DNA from: Cyanobacteria bacterium SBLK
GTDB lineage: Bacteria; Cyanobacteriota; Cyanobacteriia; Cyanobacteriales; Spirulinaceae
Direction of reading: 5' to 3'
Length of the DNA stretch: 41,693 nt
NCBI GenBank assembly: GCA_017746715.1
Contig: JAGHZQ010000042.1
Coordinates: 1 to 41,693 of the forward strand
In this document: piece after piece, positions 24,342 through 32,508 of the stretch
Layout of the letters: every line of letters starts with the position of its first letter
Numbering within the stretch: the first letter of the stretch is position 1
Translations under genes and position numbers: made by a program
The notes under the pieces: model-generated
Told to the model about the DNA's origin: nothing
Database searches by the model: none
The model's input: only the letters and a program-made list of their open reading frames with translations

Positions 24342-24774
24342 TGTGATTGACCTCAAAATTTTATCGGACTGTTGCCCCTAAACAATGGCAGTGGATTTTT
24401 CGATCGCGCGTTAATGGCGATCGCCGCACGGGCTATAAACACAAACGATTAACGCCTCGAACTCCGATGGAGTTAAAAATTTGTAAATTTTTTTATCCAA
24501 GATACCTCAATTGTTAACAGTTGTGAATTCTTGGGACTGAAATTGGTGAAACGGAGTTCCCTCGGATGGGATGGGGGAGCGTGGGGAGAAGGGGAGGAGT
24601 GGGGAGAGTGGGGGAGTAATTATTGAATGTGTTGGCGGGGCTTGGCGATCGCGCGGTAAAATTTTCGTTTGCGAGGGCGAACAAAATATGCGATTATCGG
24701 TGACTTAGCAGTTATCGAGATTGCCTCAATCGCGATCGCTAACTTTCGCTTCGCCCATTGCTCCAGTCCGTGCC
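24342..24774. other. Divergent promoter spacer with a G-rich purine tract
   Basis: No gene is seen in this 433-base region between the Tic22 gene (minus) and the aminotransferase (plus). At 24568-24616 the plus strand has five runs of four or five Gs separated by short A/T/C spacers (GGGGGAGCGTGGGGAGAAGG and onward). This could form a G-quadruplex in single-stranded DNA or RNA. The rest holds AT-rich sequence around 24,470-24,530 that may contain promoters, but no clear -35/-10 pair stands out. Confidence 0.5.
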
Positions 24775-25995
24775 ATGAAACCCAATTGGATTGCACCCGC
24801 CCAACGCCTGAAAGCTCTACCGCCCTACGTTTTTGCCCGTCTTGACGAACTCAAAGCTCGCGCTCGAGAGCAAGGGCTGGATTTAATCGATCTCGGTATG
24901 GGCAATCCCGATGGTTTGGCCCCGCGTCCGGCCATCGATGCCGCCATTGCTGCGTTCGAGCAACCCCTCCATCACGGTTATCCTCCTTTTGAAGGAACGT
25001 CCAGTTTTCGCGAGGCGATCGCCACATGGTACAAAAGACGCTATAGCGTACATTTAGACCCGGATAGCGAAGCTCTACCCCTTTTGGGGTCTAAAGAAGG
25101 ATTGACTCATCTCGCTCTTGCTTATGTCGATCCAGGGGATATTGTTATTGTTCCCAGTCCCTCTTATCCAGCCCATTTTCGCGGTCCCCTCATTGCTGGA
25201 GCAACGCTACATCAACTCCAACTTTCGGCGGAAAACAATTGGCTGATCGATCTGTCTGTCATTCCCGAAGATGTAGCACGACAGGCTAAAATTTTCTATT
25301 TTAATTATCCAAACAATCCCACCACAGCAACAGCACCTAGGGAATTTTTTGAAGAAATCGTGGGGTTTGCTCGCCATTATGAGATTTTATTGGTTCACGA
25401 TCTCTGTTATGCCGAACTGGCTTTTGATGGCTACCAGCCCACCAGTTTATTGGAAATCTCCGGGGCCAAAGAGATTGGCGTTGAATTTCATACCCTTTCC
25501 AAAACCTATAATATGGCGGGTTGGCGCGTGGGTTTTGTCGTTGGCAATTCTCGCATTATTCAAGGACTGCGAACTTTAAAAACTAATTTGGATTACGGCA
25601 TCTTTGCCGTGATTCAAAAAGCAGCCGAAACGGCTTTACAATTGCCCGATACTTACGTGCAAGAAGTACAAGAACGCTATCGCAGCCGTCGAGATTTCCT
25701 CATCTCGGGTTTGGCGGAATTGGGCTGGAACGTGCCTAAATCTAAAGCAACAATGTATCTGTGGATTCCTTGTCCCGTCGGCATGCAATCCACAGATTTT
25801 GCCCTAGAAGTGCTGCAAACTACCGGGGTAGTCGTCACTCCGGGTAATGCCTTTGGTGAAGCGGGAGAAGGATACGTCCGCATTAGTTTGATTGCCGATC
25901 GCGATCGCTTGGGCAAATCCTTAAACCGTTGGAAAAATGCAGGCATTCGCTATCAACCCGAAACCGCACTCGTTTCGGCCGTTGGCGATCGCTAA
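24775..25995 (+). CDS. Class I/II PLP-dependent aminotransferase, LL-diaminopimelate/aspartate aminotransferase-like
   Basis: The product is 406 residues from ATG 24775; the TTG at 24721 is in frame but adds a tail unlike the family. The PLP-binding Lys243 lies in FHTLSKTYNMAGWRVGF. Other marks are NYPNNPTTATAP near 178-189 and VHDLCYAELAFDG near 207-219, with the tyrosine and aspartate that hold the cofactor. DLGMGNPDGLAP near 39-50 and the FEGTSSFREAIATWY segment point to the DapL-like or alanine/aspartate subgroup that acts in lysine or amino acid synthesis. The exact substrate cannot be read from sequence. Confidence 0.9.
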   Translation: MKPNWIAPAQRLKALPPYVFARLDELKARAREQGLDLIDLGMGNPDGLAPRPAIDAAIAAFEQPLHHGYPPFEGTSSFREAIATWYKRRYSVHLDPDSEALPLLGSKEGLTHLALAYVDPGDIVIVPSPSYPAHFRGPLIAGATLHQLQLSAENNWLIDLSVIPEDVARQAKIFYFNYPNNPTTATAPREFFEEIVGFARHYEILLVHDLCYAELAFDGYQPTSLLEISGAKEIGVEFHTLSKTYNMAGWRVGFVVGNSRIIQGLRTLKTNLDYGIFAVIQKAAETALQLPDTYVQEVQERYRSRRDFLISGLAELGWNVPKSKATMYLWIPCPVGMQSTDFALEVLQTTGVVVTPGNAFGEAGEGYVRISLIADRDRLGKSLNRWKNAGIRYQPETALVSAVGDR

Positions 25996-26006
25996 TCTTC
26001 ACACCT

Positions 26007-26039
26007 AGATTGCAATCTGTTAACAACTCGATTGCAATC
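26007..26039. promoter_or_regulatory. Two palindromic GATTGCAATC sites 22 bp apart
   Basis: AGATTGCAATCT at 26007-26018 and GATTGCAATC at 26030-26039 are perfect palindromes of the same core, with centres 22 bases apart (about two helical turns). The layout looks like a dimer operator. They sit just after the aminotransferase stop and nearly 1 kb before rbp, so which gene they serve is unclear. Confidence 0.35.
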
Positions 26040-26185
26040 TATCAAGAACTGTTAAGTTTAATCAAATGCACTGGTAATCTAAAAAACAGAGTGGTAGATT
26101 AAAAACCAGATGCAGCGAGGCTGAACCCCTCGAAATAAGGATGAGATTGATAAAATCTGCATCTCCCCCTTATCAATCTAAGATG

Positions 26186-26219
26186 GTGAATCTAGACTTG
26201 TGAATCTAGACTTGTGAAT
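26186..26219. repeat. 14-base tandem repeat, about 2.4 copies
   Basis: GTGAATCTAGACTT occurs twice in tandem (26186-26199 and 26200-26213), followed by a partial, diverged copy GTGAATTTAG. It lies in the gene-free spacer between the aminotransferase and rbp. Confidence 0.75.
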
Positions 26220-26553
26220 TTAGCTCATCTAAATCTAGCCATCTCCCCAACCAATATCTTTAAGCCAATATCTCGATCCGTCTAGAAAACTCGATTTTAA
26301 AGACTCGATCTGAAGATACGGCATCGGCAATCAAAGAAGCGGATTCCTTGTTGTTAAACTTGGTCATAAAACTTTGATAGTCAAACTTTAGCAGTAACGC
26401 TTTGACAAATATTCGCGTTCTAAATTGAGTTATTGTTATAAGTTTGTTATTATGGGTTTATTATTAAGGAAATAACAGTTAGAATAATAACCGCCCTCGT
26501 CGCACCCGAAAAGGCGTTCTGATGCTGAATTAACCGGTAGGATTGCGTCCAAA

Positions 26554-26625
26554 GAGAAATTGCTAGAGAAATTGGTAGAGAAATTGGTAGAGAAATTGCT
26601 AGAGAAATTGCTAGAGAAATTTCTC
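26554..26625. repeat. 12-base tandem repeat, five full copies plus a partial
   Basis: GAGAAATTGCTA or GAGAAATTGGTA repeats from 26554 to 26613, with a final diverged copy to 26625. A frame from TTG 26560 through the array gives an LVEKLLEK-like repeat that would form an amphipathic helix, then 35 other residues. No ribosome site or homologue supports it, so I treat the array as a repeat and not a gene. The spacer 25,996-26,970 otherwise has no supportable gene. Confidence 0.8.
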
Positions 26626-26701
26626 CAGAAGAATTGGTTGAGTCAAGTAAACCTTAGTTCAGACAAGCTCAAAATATTTTCCATTACAGTCGTTCGATTG
26701 A

Positions 26702-26756
26702 AACCCGCCCGAGTCGGTGCTAAATTTGAAGTTAAAATTTAGTGCAAGGGCGGGTT
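26702..26756. repeat. Large inverted repeat, possible structured RNA or terminator
   Basis: AACCCGCCC at 26702-26710 pairs with GGGCGGGTT at 26748-26756. Inside it, CTAAATTT (26720-26727) pairs with AAATTTAG (26735-26742), so the two stems are nested. The short unpaired side sequences between them make an interrupted stem of about 17 base pairs in all. It is 214 bases upstream of rbp. It may be a terminator for an unseen transcript, a MITE-like end or a structured RNA. Confidence 0.5.
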
Positions 26757-26970
26757 AATTGTGGGTAAATTGATAATGTCAAATAGAAGGAAGGCGGCGA
26801 TCGCGCCGTTATGGAATGTTGAAGTGCGATCTTGTCGTATGATAGAAAATGAGAATGAGTATCGGTGGCTGAGTTATTGCTAGTCTTAGGGATTTTCCGA
26901 TTGAGTATTAGCCAAAGGCTGTCTTCCGAATTCCAATCTCTACTTATTCAATTAATTCGCGAGGTAAGCC

Positions 26971-27273
26971 ATGACAGTGTATGTGGGAAATCTTCCCTAT
27001 GAGGTAACAGAGGAAGATTTACAGAGTATTTTTGCAGAATATGGTTCTGTCAAGCGAGTGAAAATGCCCGTCGATCGCGAAACGGGAAGACAAAGAGGCT
27101 TTGGTTTTGTCGATATGGAAGCAGAAAATGACGAGGCAAAGGCAATCGATAATCTAGATGGTGCGGAATGGATGGGTCGCACGTTAAAAGCAAACAAAGC
27201 CAAACCCCGAGAACCCCGCAGTTCTAATCGCAATTTCGAGCGCAATTTCTCATATCGAGGCGATCGCGATTAA
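26971..27273 (+). CDS. rbp: RRM-type RNA-binding protein (Rbp family)
   Basis: This 100-residue protein has one RNA recognition motif: RNP2 VYVGNL at 3-8 and RNP1 RGFGFVDM at 42-49, with the usual aromatic residues Tyr4, Phe44 and Phe46. A short, basic, Asn/Arg-rich tail follows the domain. Cyanobacterial Rbp proteins of this form bind RNA, and several are induced by cold. The next gene is rpsU, the known rbpA1-rpsU linkage. GAGGTAAGCC precedes the ATG. The long spacer upstream may contain a regulatory 5' leader, which is inferred from the family. Confidence 0.95.
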   Translation: MTVYVGNLPYEVTEEDLQSIFAEYGSVKRVKMPVDRETGRQRGFGFVDMEAENDEAKAIDNLDGAEWMGRTLKANKAKPREPRSSNRNFERNFSYRGDRD

Positions 27274-27397
27274 GCTTTAACGGCAAAACTAGAGCTAACA
27301 ATTAGGTTAGAGGATATAGATTGAGGCTATTTTTGTCTATTTGATAGCCTATTTTATATCTATTGATTTGCAAACAAAGAAAGTAGGAGAGTATTGA

Positions 27398-27598
27398 ATG
27401 GCCCAAGTTGTTCTTGGTGAAAACGAGCAATTAGAATCAGCATTGCGCCGATTTAAGCGAAAAGTATCTCGGGCGGGCATTTTCAGCGATATGAAAAAGC
27501 ATCGCCACTTTGAAACGCCCGCCCAAAAACGCAAGCGGAAAGAACTGGCAAGACACAAAGAAAAACGCTGGCTTCGCAATCGCAAAAAACAATCCTAA
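27398..27598 (+). CDS. rpsU: Small subunit ribosomal protein bS21
   Basis: The 66-residue, strongly basic product begins [20 protein letters not shown] and continues [20 protein letters not shown], which is the S21 pattern. A lysine/arginine-rich tail follows. TAGGAG sits eight to nine bases before the ATG. It lies 124 bases after rbp on the same strand, the arrangement seen in other cyanobacteria where the two are co-regulated by temperature. Confidence 0.97.
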   Translation: MAQVVLGENEQLESALRRFKRKVSRAGIFSDMKKHRHFETPAQKRKRKELARHKEKRWLRNRKKQS

Positions 27599-27674
27599 TT
27601 TAATCGACCGGATCGAGGTTATTTCTGTTGTATAGGGGAGGTGAAATCCATTGTTTGGGAAGGAAACTCGCCCT

Positions 27675-28619
27675 ATGAAACCGACGAACCGATTAAAATT
27701 GATGACTCGCGCAACAACAGGCGCGATTCTCACCAGCACTCTTGCCGTTCCCGTCGCCAACGCCTATCAAGCACCGCCGGAAAATCTCCCCGATGCCCCT
27801 TCACTCAACCCCGGAGATGGCAAATTTTCTTTTTCGGAACTGGAAGCAATTCCCACCTTACCTTATCCCGATTTCAACGATCCGGCTTTAGAATTTTCTA
27901 ACTCGGGTACGGAGATCGCCTCTTCCTATCAACTCGCCCAGTTTCAGGATCTCAATACGACTTATTGGGCGGCAAATTTCATCTCTCAACTCCTCGAATC
28001 CGGGATTATTAAAGGCTTTCCTAACGGTCGCTTCCTCCCGGAAAACAACGTCACCCGCGCTCAATTTGCCGCTACGATCGCCAAAGCCTTTAACGATAGC
28101 GAACCCACCCGCGACGCGATCTCCTTTAGCGACGTTCCCCGCACCCACTGGGGTCATGAAGCCATGCAAACGGCTTACCAAATGGGCTTTCTCTCCCCTC
28201 GAGGCACTCGTTTCTATCCCGATAGTCCCATGAGTCGCTTGGATATTCTGACGGCTTTAACGCAAGGATTGGGCTATTCTTACGACAGTACCCCTGACCT
28301 TATCGGGAAGATTCTCAGCTTGTTTAACGATGCGAACTTCGTCCCGGCTGAAGCCCGATCCGTCATTGCGATCGCGGCCATGAGAGGAATGCTGGTCAAC
28401 TATCCCAACGTGCGCTCTTTGAACGTGACGCAAACCGCAACCCGCGCCGATATGGCGGCCTATCTCTATCAAGCCTTGGTCAGTTCTGGCAAAGCCGAAG
28501 CGATCGCTTCTCCTTATGCGATTAGCCTCGAGGGGGTCGAAGGGATTCCCCTCCCTGCTATCAATCGCAGCACGACAACAACACCAACTCGTAACGTCAA
28601 TACCCCACCTGACAATTAG
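27675..28619 (+). CDS. Secreted S-layer homology (SLH) domain protein
   Basis: The product is 314 residues from ATG 27675, with AAGGA upstream. A signal peptide of about 29 residues ends AVPVANA. One clear SLH repeat is FQDLNTTYWAANFISQLLES followed by GIIKGFPNGRFLPENNVTRA (about residues 87-135). A second is FSDVPRTHWGHEAMQTAYQM with FYPDSPMSRLDILTAL (about 148-200). A third, weaker one covers about 225-275. Cyanobacterial SLH proteins anchor to peptidoglycan-linked polysaccharide; no porin beta-barrel follows here, unlike SLH-OprB porins. The C-terminal tail is Thr/Asn/Pro-rich. It faces petE across a hairpin terminator. Confidence 0.9.
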   Translation: MKPTNRLKLMTRATTGAILTSTLAVPVANAYQAPPENLPDAPSLNPGDGKFSFSELEAIPTLPYPDFNDPALEFSNSGTEIASSYQLAQFQDLNTTYWAANFISQLLESGIIKGFPNGRFLPENNVTRAQFAATIAKAFNDSEPTRDAISFSDVPRTHWGHEAMQTAYQMGFLSPRGTRFYPDSPMSRLDILTALTQGLGYSYDSTPDLIGKILSLFNDANFVPAEARSVIAIAAMRGMLVNYPNVRSLNVTQTATRADMAAYLYQALVSSGKAEAIASPYAISLEGVEGIPLPAINRSTTTTPTRNVNTPPDN

Positions 28620-28743
28620 CAAAATTGCGTTCGAGGGATCGGCAATGGTTCGGAAGGATGCGATCCCGGTAATTCTAGCCCTCATGGGGGAAGCAACGAT
28701 GAAGGAGGACGAGTTCCGGGGAATCGGCGTTAATGGTTCGTTA

Positions 28744-28780
28744 CAGAGACACGGAGAGATGCGGTTTCTCTATGTCTCTG
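28744..28780. terminator. Hairpin between convergent genes, likely bidirectional terminator
   Basis: CAGAGACA at 28744-28751 pairs with TGTCTCTG at 28773-28780. After one mismatch the stem continues with GGAGA against TTCTCT, giving about 13 pairs around a short loop. It lies between the SLH gene and the convergent petE gene. Confidence 0.55.
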
Positions 28781-28792
28781 GGGTTGGCAATC

Positions 28793-29179
28793 TTATTCAA
28801 CGGTAATGCTGGCAACCATTCCCGCCCCTCGATGAGGCTGACAGTAATATTGATAGACTCCCGAGGGGATTTCTTGAGGAAAAGTCACGCTATAAGTTTG
28901 TCCGGGGGAAAATAACAACTTGCTTGAAGTAAATTCCTTTAAATCTGCACCTTCAGGTCCTTTGTTAAAAACGACATTATGAGGGGCTAGTTTATTCATG
29001 ACAAAATTGACCGTATCTCCGGGTTTGACGTTGAGGGCATCGGGAACGAATTTGAGCATCCCGTTATCTGCCCCCATTTTAATCGTGTAATCTTCAGCCG
29101 CAGCAGGCGCAGCGGTCAGGGTAAAGGTCGCGACAACTAAGAGAATCAGAGAACAGAACAATGCTAATTTTTTTAACAC
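28793..29179 (-). CDS. petE: Plastocyanin
   Basis: Plastocyanin carries electrons from cytochrome b6f to photosystem I in the thylakoid lumen. The 128-residue precursor starts at GTG 29179 and has a signal peptide ending APAAA before EDYTIKMG at about residue 29. The type 1 copper ligands are present: His67 in APHNVV, Cys113 and His116 in YYCQPH, and Met121 in GAGM. The length suits a mature protein of about 100 residues. Copper-dependent control is usual in cyanobacteria, but no operator is evident. It is convergent with the SLH gene and divergent from the GIY-YIG gene. Confidence 0.97.
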   Translation of the reverse strand: MLKKLALFCSLILLVVATFTLTAAPAAAEDYTIKMGADNGMLKFVPDALNVKPGDTVNFVMNKLAPHNVVFNKGPEGADLKEFTSSKLLFSPGQTYSVTFPQEIPSGVYQYYCQPHRGAGMVASITVE

Positions 29180-29310
29180 GATTTTAAAATCCCGTTTGCG
29201 ATCGAATTATTTTAAGAATTGTATCGTGTAGAGCGACGGCAGGGAATCAACCCACAAAATAACTTATAGAATTATTTTTATCTGAATGATGTGGATTTAG
29301 GGAGAATGAT

Positions 29311-29991
29311 ATGAGTGCGATTGAAATAGCAGCCTTTAAACCGCAAGATATTTATGCTTTTTCAACAGTTGCGATCGCTGACGTTTCGCGGGTGGGTTTA
29401 ATTCCCGCCGTTTATTTTGCCCTTGATGCGGCAAAACGCTGTCATTATGTGGGAAAAGCTGACAAATTGCGCGATCGCCTGACTGAATATCCCAGCAGCG
29501 ATCCGGAGAAATGGGAGGAATTTGGCGATCGCGATGTGACGGAATTTGCTTACTGGCAAGCACCGACGGTGGGAAATGAACTCCTCGAAGCCGAAAAACA
29601 GTGGATTCAACTCCTCGATCCTCCTATGAATGACCAACATCGTCCCCAGCGCCCTCCTATTATCCCTATTGGTATGAATTCCGAGGAGTCCGCCAAGCGC
29701 TTGCTAGAAATTCGGGCGATGATAAAATCCTTAAAGGCAGAAGAAGAACTGCTCAAGGCTAATACAGTCTCGTTTGTGGAAGAATACGGCGAGGAAGGCA
29801 AGTCGATCGAAATGGATTTGGGGAAAATTTCCCTCTCCAGTCGTAAAACATGGCAATATTCCGAGGCAGTGGACGAACTCCAACAACAAATTAAAGCCTT
29901 GAAAAAAAAGGAAGAAAAAGAAGGGATTGCCAAAGTGGTAAAAACAAGCGTATTTCCGATCGTGAAGTCGAATATCCGTTTTGATTTTTAG
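29311..29991 (+). CDS. GIY-YIG domain protein with a C-terminal coiled-coil region
   Basis: The product is 226 residues; GGGAG precedes the ATG. The nuclease-like domain covers about residues 30-105: VYF (34-36) stands for GIY, YVG (46-48) for YIG, followed by Arg54/Arg56 and Glu93 or Glu95 in LLEAEKQWI. It is thus a plausible GIY-YIG nuclease. From about residue 125 it changes to a charged helical region with SLSSRKTWQYSEAVDELQQQ and IKALKKKEEKEGIAK. That tail recalls phage Gam/Gp157-like proteins, though this is only an impression. The combination is unusual and the role unknown. It stands alone on its strand. Confidence 0.7.
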   Translation: MSAIEIAAFKPQDIYAFSTVAIADVSRVGLIPAVYFALDAAKRCHYVGKADKLRDRLTEYPSSDPEKWEEFGDRDVTEFAYWQAPTVGNELLEAEKQWIQLLDPPMNDQHRPQRPPIIPIGMNSEESAKRLLEIRAMIKSLKAEEELLKANTVSFVEEYGEEGKSIEMDLGKISLSSRKTWQYSEAVDELQQQIKALKKKEEKEGIAKVVKTSVFPIVKSNIRFDF

Positions 29992-30097
29992 GGCGATCGC
30001 TTTCGTGGAGAAGAAAGAAGGGGAGTCGCGATCGCCGAAAAAAAGCAACAAAACGATACAATGAACCCTATCGTTTGCTCAAAAAAGGAGATTTTCA

Positions 30098-30190
30098 ATG
30101 GCTGTAGCTGCTTACATCGGGATTTTATTGGCTTTGACCGTCGTCGCATTCGGCTCCTATAAGGTGTTCCGTGCTGTGGGTTTAATCTAG
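30098..30190 (+). CDS. 30-residue single-helix membrane protein, possibly PetL-like
   Basis: AAGGAG lies seven bases before ATG 30098, a strong ribosome site. The product is one hydrophobic helix, AAYIGILLALTVVAFGSYKV, followed by a short basic end FRAVGLI. The size and the final hydrophobic-basic pattern recall one-helix photosynthetic subunits such as PetL of cytochrome b6f, whose end is often LRAVKLI. A perfect hairpin terminator follows within nine bases, so it is an independent transcription unit. The identity is a guess from shape; the gene itself is likely real. Confidence 0.55.
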   Translation: MAVAAYIGILLALTVVAFGSYKVFRAVGLI

Positions 30191-30198
30191 CTCGAGGC

Positions 30199-30228
30199 TT
30201 CAGAAACCGGAAATCCTCGGTTTCTGAA
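30199..30228 (+). terminator. Intrinsic terminator after the 30-residue protein
   Basis: TTCAGAAACCG at 30199-30209 pairs perfectly with CGGTTTCTGAA at 30218-30228 around an eight-base loop. It follows the small gene's stop codon by eight bases. The 11-pair stem is strong although the following T-tract is weak. Confidence 0.75.
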
Positions 30229-30266
30229 ACTTCTTACCGGCCTGTATGAGGAAAGGAAATATTAAA

Positions 30267-31481
30267 ATGTCAGACGGGCAACAATTTTTGCAATCGCGTC
30301 AGGGCGAAGAACAACTTAAAATGATAGCATTTGGCGGGGTTGCTCGAGAGCGATCGGCTGGAGCATTTGCCAATCAAGATTCCGAGTTTAGTGGAACATT
30401 GTACCAACTTTTACAGAAGGATGTCTTTCAACCTTCTTTAGAAGAGGTATTGGCAGCAAAGGATCGAATTAAAAATTATCTGAGGAGCGATCGCGTCAAA
30501 ATTCTGATCCCGATGCGCGAACTGCAAGCTAATATTGCCCCTATGATTGAAGAGATAATCTCTATTTTAGCGGATTATGTTGGTGTTGAAAATATTTTTA
30601 TTGTTAATAACGGCTTGCATGAAACAATTAAAGAGACTCTTGTTTCTAGGGGGGTCTGTCTTATTTCCGCAGCCAAAATGAAAGAACGTTTTAATTTTCC
30701 CAAGCTCTTAGGAATTTTGGATTTGCCAGATTTGAATTTTGGTCTAGGTTTTTCGATGATGTCTGGAATAGCTTACTTGGCTCTGGAAAATATCATGCAG
30801 CCGGATGACTGGTTGGTTAAAGTTGATGGAGATATTACAGATTTTAAGCAATATTTATTACCCGAGTACCTATTTTATCCTTTGGCGGAAGCACCAGAGA
30901 TTGAATGGGATTTCTTGAAGATGGCTAAAGTAGGTAGAAATAATGAAATGGTCATGGCTGGAATCAATAGTCTTCTTCCTTACTTTTGTACTAAGATAGA
31001 GAAAGAAAATTGGCCTCTCGTTCCTCAATCTCGAGTCGCTCGAGAGATTTACGAGGCTTGCATCCGTCAAATATGGATATTGTCTGGAGAATATGCTATT
31101 CGTTGGAAACGAGTTTGTCAACAGTTAGGTTCGACGGGCTATTGCAATCCTATTTTGAGTAGCACTCAACAGGGTTGGCAAAAGTTTGCCCAGATCGTTA
31201 ATCCCAATCCTCGGCTTGATATGCCCAATACTAAGCAAAAAGAAGATTGCATACTGATTAGTATCGTTCAATTTATTCAGTCTTTAGTTATCTTTGGAAA
31301 ATCACTCAGGAATGAATGGGATATTGAAGATATTTCTCGTTTTAATCGAGAGATTGCACAATATCAAAATGCTGTTGTTTGGATTCCAGAAGAACAAGGC
31401 ACGTTACATTTGGAAGGAATTGAACCCGATCGCTTATTTCCTTCCCTAGAAACGCTGCTGCGTGAAGGTTTACTGCAATAA
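30267..31481 (+). CDS. Possible GT-A glycosyltransferase-like protein
   Basis: The product has 404 residues from ATG 30267, with AGGAAA upstream. An early stretch KILIPMRELQANIAPMIEEI leads to ENIFIVNNGLHE (about 109-120). At 187-189 the motif DGD in WLVKVDGDITDF resembles the metal-binding DXD of GT-A transferases, and the overall plan recalls GT81-type glucosyl/mannosyl-glycerate synthases. Sequence identity to any family is not clear to me, so the name is tentative. The gene is AT-rich compared with its neighbours. It is convergent with a methyltransferase-like gene, and together they suggest a small glycan or natural product island. Confidence 0.5.
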   Translation: MSDGQQFLQSRQGEEQLKMIAFGGVARERSAGAFANQDSEFSGTLYQLLQKDVFQPSLEEVLAAKDRIKNYLRSDRVKILIPMRELQANIAPMIEEIISILADYVGVENIFIVNNGLHETIKETLVSRGVCLISAAKMKERFNFPKLLGILDLPDLNFGLGFSMMSGIAYLALENIMQPDDWLVKVDGDITDFKQYLLPEYLFYPLAEAPEIEWDFLKMAKVGRNNEMVMAGINSLLPYFCTKIEKENWPLVPQSRVAREIYEACIRQIWILSGEYAIRWKRVCQQLGSTGYCNPILSSTQQGWQKFAQIVNPNPRLDMPNTKQKEDCILISIVQFIQSLVIFGKSLRNEWDIEDISRFNREIAQYQNAVVWIPEEQGTLHLEGIEPDRLFPSLETLLREGLLQ

Positions 31482-31612
31482 TCTAGAATAATCTAGAGTT
31501 AAAATCGGTGATGAATTGACGCAGTTCTTGAATTAATTTAGAAAAATTAACTTGAAAATTTCTTAAATGCAAGTATGGTATTGGCAGCCAATTATTATTT
31601 AAAATTTTCCTG

Positions 31613-32326
31613 TTAACATTTCTTAATGACAGCGAGTTTTCGATCGCAGTACAACTCGATAGAATCAATTTCATCGAGGAAAGATAAAATTAATTCTCTA
31701 AAAAAATAATTTTCTGGTATGCTCTCCAGCTTATTCTGAGATTGTTTTAATTGGAGCAATAAATCTAGAGTTTTAGGAATATTAGGTAATTTCTCCTCAT
31801 AGCTTGGACTTTGCCAGTTCAAGTCTTCAATAATGTATAATCCTTTTGATTTTAAACAAGGAAATAAGATAGAAAATGCTTGTTGTTGATGAAAAGAGGC
31901 ATGAGATGCGTCATCCAAGACAATATCATAAACCATTGGACTTTGTTGTTGTTCTTTTTGGGTCGTTATTTGAATTAAATTCATCAGATCGTTTTGAGAA
32001 CTTAGATCGCCTTGGATAAATTCAAAGTTCTCAAATTCAGATTCTAGGTGAGAAAAGTTATTGATGTCAAAACCGTAGATATTAGCATTCTCAAAATATT
32101 CAGTCCATATCCGAATGGATGGCATATCAGTAGGAACACGGTCTAAAAGATGTTCTCCAAATTCAGGTCCTCCAATACACAATCCTATTTCTAAAAAAAC
32201 AATAGATTTAGTTTTAAGAGGTTCAAATAATGGTTCATAGATCAGAGTATACCCATGTTTGTCAAAATATTCTGTTCCTTTATCCGATCGATATCGATTG
32301 GCAAGTTCGGTTAGATTAAATTGCAT
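31613..32326 (-). CDS. Class I SAM-dependent methyltransferase, MycE-like
   Basis: The product has 237 residues from ATG 32326. GAGGAG lies 12 bases upstream; ATG 32350 in the same frame lacks a site and is an alternative. LANRYRSDKGTEYFDKHGYT near the start and FLEIGLCIGG near 45-54 match the sugar O-methyltransferase group that includes MycE. NIYGFDINNFSHL and YDIVLDDASHASFHQQQAFS with KGLYIIEDLNW follow, where D-D-H residues bind metal in that group. The C-terminus is shorter and more degenerate. It is AT-rich and faces the GT-A-like gene, suggesting shared glycan modification. Confidence 0.75.
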   Translation of the reverse strand: MQFNLTELANRYRSDKGTEYFDKHGYTLIYEPLFEPLKTKSIVFLEIGLCIGGPEFGEHLLDRVPTDMPSIRIWTEYFENANIYGFDINNFSHLESEFENFEFIQGDLSSQNDLMNLIQITTQKEQQQSPMVYDIVLDDASHASFHQQQAFSILFPCLKSKGLYIIEDLNWQSPSYEEKLPNIPKTLDLLLQLKQSQNKLESIPENYFFRELILSFLDEIDSIELYCDRKLAVIKKC

Positions 32327-32508
32327 TTTTATTTGTAACTCCTCAGCCATAATTTTTATGAGCGCGATCGCATTATTTCATGATAATTCTTTGAAAGTTT
32401 TTTGTCGATTGAATCGCAACGAAGCGATCGCACGACCGAAGGCAATGCCAGACGAGATGCGATCGCCCTCAAAATTAATAGGATGGGAGAAACCACGGAA
32501 AACTCGCC

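Noticed and set aside
26560..26742. A 60-residue ORF through the 12-base repeat giving an LVEKLLEK pattern
   Set aside because: It starts at TTG without a ribosome site, and the heptad-like pattern follows directly from the DNA repeat.
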